A stretch of DNA of 64,000 nt from Gymnogyps californianus (lineage: Eukaryota > Chordata > Aves > Accipitriformes > Cathartidae). This document shows, in pieces, positions 54,736 to 64,000 of this stretch (its first letter is position 1; each line of letters starts with the position of its first letter). The DNA lies in NCBI RefSeq assembly GCF_018139145.2, contig NC_059481.1, forward strand, positions 15,860,368 through 15,924,367. The letters are read 5' to 3'. Under the pieces are notes generated by a model that saw only the letters and a program-made list of their open reading frames with translations, made no database searches and was not told the origin of the DNA. The position numbers and the translations under genes are program-made.

Positions 54736-57226
54736 TTCGCTGTGTTGGCTGTGGGGAGTTTTTATTTGAGGCACTGTGCTGCTACGCAGGCAATGGGCGC
54801 AGCCAGCGGCTCTCCGCCGGGCATCTTGGAATGCTGTGGGGTGCAGCTGGGGTGCACCCAGGCAGCCACCTGGGTGCCCTCCCTAGGAGCCAGCCCCGAA
54901 ATACTGCTCTGCTGCCTGGTAGCAGCATCTGCCCGGTAGCAGCATCCCCACGGCTGACCCGGCCTTGCCAAAGCATCCCTCCTGCTGAGGTTTTGATGGG
55001 GACCCCTGGGTTGGGGTAAAGACGGTGAAAAGGTGGATGTCGGGAGATGCGCATCTTACAGCAAACCTTTCAGGATGCCTTACGATGACAGATAAGTTGT
55101 TTTCTTGGTCTGTGCTTTAGTTTTTTGTGGTATGGGAGGGTCCCTGCTCCATCGCTGAGGTCCCCTTTTGGTCACAGGGGATAAAGGGACTGCAGGAGCT
55201 TGGACTGCACAGCCTGTCACCTAGGCCTTTGGAGATGTTGCATGAGGGACGGTGATGTGTGCTGGCATAGCATCGCGAGATGGAGGTGGCAGTGTCACAG
55301 GCAGCTGGCTGCTCCCCTGGCTTATGCCTGGGTTTGCTGTCCCTGGTCCAAGTGGGGCCGATTCAGGCCTCTCCATTGCTTTTGTAGAGTCCCTTTGCTT
55401 TGCAGGCAGCTTTGCATGCAACTTCTTCCAATAACAGCTCCCCAAAACTGGAGCAAAATGTTTTGGGCTGGTGCAATGAGATTTCTGCCAGCAGGGAGCA
55501 AGAGAGACTGTGTTCCCCAGGCATGGGACCAAACAGTGGGGGTGGGAAGCATTTTGGCTGCTACTTTATGCTTTAGGTCATGAACTTGTTAAGTCTGGAT
55601 AGGAAAGGACAGTCGCTGGAGTGCAGGCTCCTGTTTGCAGCATCTCTGACCAAGCCTGGATGGCTTGGTAACAGCTCAAGCCCATCCTTCTCTCTTGAGT
55701 GCATCCTTTTGGGAAAGCATTCGGGAACTGGCAAGACTGAAGGCGCGGATGGCTCCCGAGGTATATGTTGCCCCTTGCAGTTTGATGATGCAAATTATTA
55801 TTTAGACCTTTAATTAGGGTTGCGCACCTGTAAGGACTGGCAGGGTTCAGCAATGCTCCGTGCTGTGCTCAGATCCACCCTGGCACCAGTAACGTGTCAG
55901 CCCAATGGACGTGCCACAGTGCCTCACAGTGGTGCTGCCCATATGCTTCCCCCTTTGCAGGCAGGACTGAGAGCAGAGGGTGGGATGTGCTGTGTGACAG
56001 CCCCAGCGGCTTAGCGTAGGGCTGGTGGGGGAGGATGGTGAAGCTTGGCGAGATCTGCATGGTGGCATCAGCATTGAACGTAGGAATACCCCCGCTCCAG
56101 GAGACAAATGTTTGTGGAAACATCTGTAGCCTGCTCGTTGCCAAGCGTGCAGTGATGCTGTGAAAGGAATTTCACGCGTGGTGGTCCACGATGAGTGCTG
56201 ATAAGGGTTTGGTGATGTGACTGTCCACCACAGAGCTCAGAAGCTCATTGCTGTGGCACCAGCTTGCATCAGGGTTAAACTGCCATTTGTGAAGTGATCT
56301 CAGGTTGGGGATGGCTGGGGACAGCCCTTGGTAGTGGCACAGACCTGCATTTGCATCCTGCAGCTGGGAGAGCCTCCTGCTGTCATTGCTATGGGAGCTG
56401 CCATTTGTCATGGGCTGCAGCTGGTGACAAGGTGAGGGACACCAGCAGGTTGAATACAGCTGCTCAGCATGGCCGGAGGCAGGAGGTGTCCACACTGTTG
56501 GCAGGGGTGTCACATCCTTCCTCTCTCCCAGCCAGGTGGGGTGATGGAGATGGGGGTGCCTAGCACTTACCCTAAATCTAGGGTTAGTGACAGATGCATT
56601 ACCTCTGCCAGCATGGCAGTAGCACCTCCACGTGCACTGAGCACTGCTGGCCTGCTCAGGGGAGCTGGTCTGCTCCCATGGAGAAGATGTGTTTCCCACT
56701 CAGCTGGTCTCCGGTGCCTGGAGACCTTGCTCCAAGCTCTAGTCGTAAAGGATGATCCTTTGCCTGCAAAGACCCTGCCAGTGTTTTCAGCAAGGAATCA
56801 GCTCACGGTGTAAAATCTGAATGGTCTGCAGCCGCTGCTCTCGGATGGGAGTGGGTGACTCTGGGCGAAGCGGGTCCATTGGGGCATGTAGCAATTGCCC
56901 AACACGATGGTCTCTGCCGAATGGAAAAGATTCTTGCTCTGCTCTCCAACCCTCTTCACAGCACTTGACAGTTGCCGTTCGCACTCTGCTTGTTTATTAG
57001 CTTCATATCAGATGTGGGGATGTGGTAGTACAGAGAGGGCGGCAGAAGCCTCCCTGGAGGGGTGCATCGAACTGATGGCAGGGCCAGTGACAAAGCTCAG
57101 CTCTGCTCCTGCTACTCTTGTCTGTGGCCACCTCCTGCTCGTGGCAAGGGTATCGCTGGGGCAGATTGCAGCTTTTTGCTGTTTATAACCCTCATCCCTT
57201 AGCCAGTGTGAGGATGTCTCGATTAC

Positions 57227-57239
57227 TTTTTTTTTTTTT
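57227..57239. repeat. T13 homopolymer
   Basis: Thirteen T in intron 1; no attached element. Confidence 0.75.
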
Positions 57240-57902
57240 GTCTTGGTTTATCCCTGGGTGAATTGCAGGTCCCTGCCCTTGACTCCCAGAAGGGTCTCAC
57301 TCACCCATCGGTGCCAAGTGCTGCTTTAAGCTCAGGGTATCCCCTGTGCAGCTTGGGATAACCTCCAGTGCTGCCAGTTCCTAGGCACTGGTGTCCACTG
57401 GGAGACACAGGGAGTTTTGGCTGGTACTGCTACACTCCACCCATACTGATGAGACTATTTCCATAGCAACTACAGGATTTTTCAAAGGGGAGATAGGGGA
57501 AAGATGTGAAAAACCAAAACCAACCCAGCTGCAGCTGCTGATGCACAGGGTGATTTCCCAAGCTGGTGGTGTCGCTGTGCTCGTTGCTGGCGAGGCGATT
57601 CCAGCAGTGCTGGGGGCTGTGTCAGCTCAGGTGGGAGTTGGGGATGCCTTTCACCTGCCCCTGCTTTCCCGCAGGACCCAGAGCCCCGGGGGAGGGAGAG
57701 GCAGCTTCTGGCCTTGGAGCACCCCAGTGCTGCTTTTGCTCTGGGTTCTGCCCTCCCCTCCGTCCTGCTTCCTTCTCCTCTGCCTCCTGCCCTCACTGGG
57801 AGCCAGGGAAACAGCTAGAAGGGCTGTAAATGATGCTTTTGGGGCAGAAAGCTTTGGGAATGCAGTGACGGGGACAAGCCTGGCATGGTGACACTGTGTG
57901 TC

Positions 57903-57919
57903 CTGTCCCAGAGGCTGAA
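57903..57919 (-). promoter_or_regulatory. Weak RE1-like site (reverse orientation)
   Basis: CTGTCCCAGAGGCTGAA fits the reverse complement of the RE1 consensus at about 12 of 14 specified positions: left half CTGTCC intact, right half GAGGCTGA with two mismatches. It is weaker than the upstream site because a mismatch falls inside a half-site. Confidence 0.22.
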
Positions 57920-58550
57920 TCCGAGGCTTGGCATTGCAGCAGGAGAGATCAAAGAGCGGCTTGACCCAGTGCTGTTGGGGCTTATCCATGGTTTGATGGT
58001 GGCTTGGGTTTGGGGGCCACCAGTGGGGCTTTGGGCAGGTCTGCTGGCTGCCTGGCGAGCTCAAAGCTAGCTGGGGGGCATCCCGCAAGCTTGGCGCAAG
58101 GCTGGTGCGGGAAGTCTGTGGGTGAGGGTATATTGGGGGTTGATACCAACCGTGTAGGTTGGTGACACCTGGTCCCAGCCCTCCTGCTGCAGAGAAGGGA
58201 GCACGAAGGCAGCCCTTCTCCGTCCCATTGCAATATCCGCAGAGGGAGAAGGAGCCGGCGTGCAGCAGGGCTGTCCCTCGCCAGCTGCCATCCCCAGTAA
58301 GCCCCAGCCTGGCACGCAGCGTGGGCTCTTGGGCCACAGCTGCTGCAGGCTGCGAGCGAGCCAGCCTGCTCCCCGGAGGGCTGCCCGGGGCCGGCGGCAG
58401 ACAATGTCTGTATTCTTTGTGCAGAATGAGCTTCCCTTCGCTGATAACCCTCTGGGCTCATGTAGTTTGTTTTGAGGTTGGGCTGGTGCTGGGACCCTCC
58501 TGGCTCTCCAGCTGCCCAGGAGCAGAAACAAAGTTTGAGTGATTCTTTGC

Positions 58551-58585
58551 AAAAAAAAAAAAAAAAATCCAACAACAACAACAAA
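58551..58585. repeat. A17 followed by (CAA)n
   Basis: Seventeen A, then TCC and four to five AAC/CAA units. It resembles a retroposon tail, but the sequence to the left matches no SINE or gene I recognise. Confidence 0.7.
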
Positions 58586-59489
58586 ATCTCCCTGGAAGGA
58601 CTTTGTCCGATGATCTGCTTTCTGGCTTTGAAATTGCTCCGTGACCCTAAACAGCGCCAAGAAGACATGTGTCCCATTAAATACATCTTCAACCCAAGTT
58701 GTGAAAGGGCAGGAGGTGCAGCCTGGCTTCCTCGCTCGCTGCCTCTCCACAATTACAACTGAGCAGGACCTCTGGATCCCTCAAATGCTCCTGTGAGATT
58801 TATACCTGTCAGTGTAACGCTAGCCTCTTGGAAATGCTTCAGAAATAGGAGGCTCATTTTCAGGAGCACCAAGCTATCAGGCTCGTCATGTCTATGCTTA
58901 TGTCTCGTATGAGGGGACGTGGCCTTGGGCTATGGAGAGGGGCAAGCGTGGGCTGCCATGGCCCGTCTGGGACTGGATGTCATCGCTTCTCACCGCTGTG
59001 GCCTTAAACCTCCGTGCAAACCCCCAGGCCCCGACGATGAACAACATCTTCAAACGGTGCGAGGAGAGCCTGCTAGTGAAGGGTGGGGATGTCGGCACTG
59101 AGTTAATGAGTTGCCACATGTTGAGCACAGCTCAACAGCAGCACGTTTGGACAGTGTGAGCTCAAGGGTTTCACCCCACCTTTGGCCCTGGTAAAGGAGG
59201 TGCCTCTGGGGAGCGAAGGGCGGGGGCTTGGTCGGGGTGGCTGGTTTTGGGGTGCTGGCAAGCCCTGGCTGTGAGTGCTGCTGTCTGTTGAGGTGCTGGG
59301 CAAGCAGAGGCTTCTCCATAATTCAGTCATGCCTTTATTTAGAGGAATGGCAGACCGAGCTGCACTATGAGATAGAAACAGTCCCCAGGTTTGCTGTTTG
59401 CATAGCTGGATCAGCTCAAACACAACAACCTGGTTAGCAGTGTCTCTGGCTGTCAGACTGTCTTCTCCTATAACATTTTTTCAAGGTGC

Positions 59490-59502
59490 TTTTTTTTTTT
59501 TT
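59490..59502. repeat. T13 homopolymer
   Basis: Thirteen T in intron 1; no attached element. Confidence 0.75.
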
Positions 59503-62500
59503 CACGTTTATATGAACAAAGTAGAGCGCTGGGAGAGGAGCTTTTAAAGTGTCTGTTCCCTCCCTGCTCTCCTGTCTTCCCTTCCCTGCCTCCTCCTGCC
59601 CGTGTCATGTTTATAGGCGTGCTGGTTAGCTTTTCCTTTTCAGAGCCAGCTGACTTCCCACAAAATACATGCTATCCTGGGAAGCCTAGAGCTCCAAGTC
59701 ACAATGTCTTAATGTGTACATCCTGAGTGATGCTTCTGCTCTTACACCTCTGCAATAAGTGCAAGCCAGTGTGTGTCCCCCTCGTAGGAAAAGCTTGGGG
59801 AGGGGGAGGTTTTTTCCTGGCTGGGGAGAAGGGAACCGGGCCCTTCTCATGGGTGATGGAGGAGCCCCTCCGTCGCTGCTGGGGAGGGTGGGCAGAGCTG
59901 GCTGTGATTTATTTGCAATGCAGATACAAGCCTGGGGGGGTCGTGGCAGTTGGCTCAAAATAAATTCCATGGAGAGCTTGCCTGGTCCTTTGGCTTTACG
60001 GGGAGCAGCTGGCGGGCTGGGCAGGTGGATCTGCCCTGCCACGGAGGTAACGGGGACCCTGGCAAGTCTCCTTGCAGGTTGGATCTGCTCTGCCTGTGGC
60101 CATCCTGAGCGGAGCGGCTGGGAGCCTGGCCTGTGGCCAGTCCAGCTGGGCATTGCTGCCCGCTTGTTCGAGCTTCATAAACATCTGAGGAGCCAAAATG
60201 CTGGAGGATCAAAGTTCAGGCTCCTTGGGAGCCGTTTGGGAAAACAAACGCTTCGTGGGAGCGGGATCTGAGTCCAAGAAAGATTGGCTCTCCCTTCCCC
60301 TTGCTCGGGCAGCGGCTTTCCCGGTGTTTGGGGTGTGTGGGAAAGCTGGAAACGGGATGAGCCGTGCTACAGGGGCGGTGGAGCTGCAGAGGAGGATAAA
60401 GTGGGATGGGGGACTGAGGGAGGGTGCTGGATTTGGCTGCTAAATAGCCATAACTGTGCAGAAGCAGAGGGACCCTTTGGCACTTGCAGCTCCAAGCTCT
60501 GGTTTCCATGACGCTTTTGGGATCTGGGCACGGGAGCAGTGGGAAGGATCTGCCCAAAAATGTGCAGCTACATGGAAACAGGATTTGAGATGAAGCTGCT
60601 GTGGATGTAAAAAGCTCCCGAATTCAGACTCCCGTGGAGGCTGTGGTCTTAGAAAGCGTGCTTGTGGGTTTGCGTGGGTGGGTGGCAGCGGGCAGGGCCA
60701 GGAAAGGCGACGGGTCTGGATTAAGGACCGCAGCCCCCTCCCACCGTGGCACTTGTGCAGCCCTGTCCCCGGCTCTTGCGTCTGCCCTTGCTGGACTCTC
60801 ACTCCTGCCTCCTCATTCCCAGTGCCGTATATCACAGTAACGGCCAGTTCGTGGGAGATTTTATTTTCTCCTTTTCCTCCTCCATCCATTTTCCTGTCTT
60901 CAAGCACAGCATGAAGTGCATTGCATGCATGTGGCTGGCAGCGCTCCCCTTTGGGTCCTAGCTGAGCTAATACGGTCTATCGGGACATCATTTTGACCGT
61001 TACCAAGGCCCTGTGCCTTTTTGGGGGCCTCCTTTCCAGCACACGCTCTTTGGCACTACTCTGTACTGAGAGTTATTCCTGCCAAGCTGAACTCTAGTGA
61101 TTCTGTACCTTTAGTACATCTCCTTGTCTTGCTAATGTGTGTAGGCACTGTGCTCTCCAGGAGAGAAACACAGCTGCCTTTGGAGCAGAGCTTGGCAGCT
61201 CTGTCTGCCTGTATTAATTTATATATAGGTATTTTAATTTCTGAAAGGCCTCGGACCTGTTAGGAGATGGGAGTGTGAGGGAATCTGACCTCCAGTTTGA
61301 AGTTGCAGGGAGGGTTTAATAAGGCAGAATTTGATTACTGAAGCCGATTTTGACCAGGGTGCTGCTTCCTCTATAAAATGCCGTTTGATCTTTAAAGACC
61401 ACAAAAAGCTGCACACTGCTGGCTCTCACTGCCTATGAAATCCTATCGATAAAAGCATCCTTTCCTTTCGCTTGGCAGGTGCCTGGGGAGCTGCCTAAAA
61501 ATGGGAGCTCTTTTGGTCTCCTGTACCCCGTAAAGCAAAGGGTGCTGCCTCACCTTGAGGTTTGTGCTTGGTGTAAAACTCCCAGGGGAATTGTTTTTTC
61601 TGCCCTTGGATTGCCCTCTCATCCCAGCTGGCTCCACGGCTGTTTCGGAGAAGCGGTGTGATTAGACATGCACAGGTTGATGTTAGTGGTCCTGAGCAGG
61701 AGCCTCTGCTCTGCATACCCTAGATCTGCGTCTAACGGTGGGAAGCATCTCTCCGGGCACAGAGAACTGGCTTTGCAGGCTCTCCTGCTGGAGAGTAACG
61801 AAAGAAATGCTCTTTTGGGGAAATACCATTTTTGAGTCTGCCACCCAGAGGAAGAGGGGAGTGAGCTACGGCTGATGCTGCAGGCGGGGGGTGAGCTCTC
61901 GCTTTTGCTGATGCTTCACCCCGGGACAGTTGCATTCATGTATTTATGTTCATGTCTCCAGGACTAAACTGCTCATCCCATCTTGTGCTCTCTCACTTCA
62001 GATGGTGTCCGAGACTGTGCAGGGGTCAGATAGTGACAGGCAATAAATAAGAAAGAGGTGGGGAGAGAGCCTGCAGCAGCTGGGAGGTGCCGAGGTGGTG
62101 GGCAGGGAGCTGGGGCTGAGCCAGGAGCCCAGCCTGTATGCAGAGGGGTTCAGGGGCACTGTCCCCCCGACCCTGCTCCCTGTGTAGGAGATGCTGCAGC
62201 CCTTGGGATTTTCCTCCTGAAGCTTTTGCACTGTTGCTCATCTCTGATAAATGAGGTTTCTTCAGCACTGGGATGATTTTGGACACCTCAATTCCTGCTC
62301 GGGACCCCAGGGCTGCTTTCTCCCAGCGCTAGCTGAGTAATAGTGATGGGATATTAAGGAGGGTATTTGTTGTGATGGCAGTGGCACTGCTGCCCACAGC
62401 ACTTCTTCAGCTCTGCAGTCCCACTTGCACCTATTTCTTCCTTTCTGAAAGCGAGTGACTGGGCATAACTCTTCCTGCACTGAAAAACCTTGGAGGTAGT

Positions 62501-63439
62501 GTGCGATAATGGGAACATAGTGTTTCCCGTGTGCTGCAGCAATCTGTCCATGCTGGGTCCAGGCAGCCCGCTGTCCTCTAGTAATACTGACACATTGTCC
62601 CTGGAAGGGATGCTCTCTGCTCCATAAGTTACCAGCTGGTGCGGGATGTGGAGGCTGTCCTGGGGTGAGCTGGAGGCTTGTGGAGATCGTAGAAGGAAAA
62701 CAGGTGAATGTGCAAACACGGGGCACAGTGCACCCTGTGCCTGAGAGGGTCTTGTGTCCTTGGGGACAAAAGCAAAGGGTGAGGTCCTGGTCATGTTGGC
62801 ACTGCTGTCTGTTTTTTAAACACATGCACTTTCCCTCTCTCCTTTAGGTACAGCTCCTGTGCATCCTTATGGGTGCCAGGCAGCATGGCTTAATTGCAGT
62901 GCCTGGAAAAAGCATGTGTTCAGCAGAGCTTAAAGCTTTTTCTCAGGGTATCTTCCACAGTAGGGTGTCTCTATATGGCAATCTTGTTAGACAGTGCAGC
63001 TGTAGCAGCTCTTCTGCACCTAGTGGTTGCTCCTAGCCAGCCTGAGGCCAGGCAGGTGGTGTTGGGGTGAGCGTGAAGCTTGTCTGGGCTCATCTGAAAG
63101 GTGTCCTGCAGGGGAGTCCTCTCCTCTGAATATCTTGTGTTGTGTGAGTTACTTGTGTGTAGCAGTTGGGTTTCTCCAGGAAGACTGTTGAGACACCACA
63201 CTGCGGTGGCTTGTGCATGGCTGCGTTGTTCCCATGCCCTCCCTAGCTGGGGGCATCGGGGGCTTTTTCCTTTGCCCACCCTTTCTGGAAGGGCCTGCTT
63301 TGGATCGTTGGGTTGGATGTGGCTGGGCCCATGGTATGGGGACTGGGTGCATCCCCCTTGCATCCTCTGCAGCACCCACGTACCCCTACAGGCCCTCGGC
63401 AAGAGGAGCAGATCTGCTAGTGCAGAGGGAGCTGTGTCG

Positions 63440-63835
63440 CAGTGGTGTGTTTTATGATCGTTACCTTGACGAATCAAAATTGCACTGTGGGGTTATGCTC
63501 ATAATTGTTTCTACAAAGCTGGATTTGCTTTCTCCACTCCCTCCCCCCTTCCCCCCCATTTTCCCACTGACCTCAAATTAGCCTTAATGATGCAAAGTTA
63601 TCCACCGCTGGGTGACTTTTCCATGCGTTTTTGGGAAGGGGAAGCCCATACTTTAAATGGGGAAAATACTGCCCTCATAAGTCTTTATTCAGCTGCACTT
63701 GCCTTTAATGCTCAGTTACCAATTCACTTTTATAACTTCCATATTGAGGGAATCAAGTCCTTCATGCCTCTGGTTATTAAATGTATGCGATAAGTGCATT
63801 ATAATAATATGAAAGATGGCTGATTCCTTTATGGC
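63440..63835. promoter_or_regulatory. Candidate conserved non-coding element(s) at the right end
   Basis: Two AT-rich parts flank a C-rich low-complexity strip (63537-63565). The left part has TTATGATCGTTACC, GACGAATCAAAATTG and CTCATAATTGTTTC. The right part has AAATTAGCCTTAATGATGC, CCTTTAATGCTC and TTATTAAATGTATGCG. This is a long run without repeats or coding sense, typical in look of conserved blocks. Inference. Confidence 0.36.
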
Positions 63836-64000
63836 TTCCTCAGCCCTGCGTGGGGTGCGAAGGATGGATAAAAGAAGCTGGCAGTCCCCACCGCGGCTGT
63901 GCTTTGCCCTGGGGTGTGGGACCTGCACCAGTGCCACGGGTTTCCCAGCCTCCAGGGCTTCCTGTCAACATCTGCAGCACCTCTGCTTGGAGGAGGCAGG

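Larger units (their letters stand above)
52366..64000 (+). other. NTRK3: NTRK3 intron 1, distal part in this window
   Basis: No coding exon found on the + strand for the next TrkC segment (HIENW…), so intron 1 continues past the right edge. The stretch includes a (GTCT)n at 53084-53101, two strong AT-rich candidate elements (53690-53945, 54570-54735), a weaker RE1-like site (57903-57919), several homopolymers (57227-57239 T13, 58551-58567 A17, 59490-59502 T13), and a candidate element at the end (63440-63835). The rest is unremarkable. Confidence 0.7.

Noticed and set aside
57982..58752. 256-codon open frame on the - strand
   Set aside because: It reads through the A17 run as poly-Phe and through several low-complexity stretches; an overlapping frame is nearly as long. 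No family resemblance.
35939..64000. Second NTRK3 coding exon (HIENW… segment)
   Set aside because: I looked for plausible codings of the expected residues, including variants of GAxCTxTACAC, on the + strand and found none. The exon presumably lies beyond the window.
1..64000. tRNA, rRNA, microRNA, CRISPR array, phage or viral genes
   Set aside because: No cloverleaf, rRNA text, known microRNA seed-and-hairpin, spaced repeat array or viral coding block was seen on either strand.

Overview
The window looks like nuclear DNA of a vertebrate, most likely a bird. It is almost all non-coding and holds one recognisable protein-coding exon. That exon, 35691-35938 on the + strand, is the first coding exon of NTRK3 (TrkC, the neurotrophin-3 receptor tyrosine kinase). 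The translated text matches avian TrkC as I remember it. The avian call also rests on the low density of interspersed repeats and on a worn CR1-type LINE. I cannot name the species.

Layout. Positions 1 to about 33980 lie upstream of NTRK3. I recognise no gene, RNA gene or intact transposon there. This part alternates between GC-rich filler, full of chance reading frames, and short AT-rich blocks dense in homeodomain-type cores. Those blocks are my candidates for conserved non-coding elements. It also holds a (ATCCC)n array, a REST/RE1-like site at 22777-22796, several perfect inverted repeats, and traces of MIR-like SINEs. Positions 33980 to about 35690 are the NTRK3 promoter and leader: a CpG-dense core, G-quadruplex sequence, long pyrimidine tracts, homopolymer runs, upstream ORFs, and probably a very short intron ending 15 bases before the start codon.

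Positions 35939 to 64000 are the start of NTRK3 intron 1. I found no second exon, so the intron is at least 28 kb long. The intron contains a second CpG-rich island (about 42690-43060) with a strong CTCF-type motif, a degenerate minisatellite at 49801-49971, the CR1 fragment at 51895-52365, and several more candidate regulatory blocks, the best at 53690-53945, 54570-54735 and 63440-63835.

The biology supported here is that of one neuronal receptor gene: a start exon carrying the signal peptide and first cysteine cluster, its promoter, and a large regulatory landscape. I saw no operon, mobile cassette, CRISPR array, viral genome or other new system. Most long open reading frames are chance frames in GC-rich DNA. 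The regulatory calls rest on motif and base composition only and are given low confidence.
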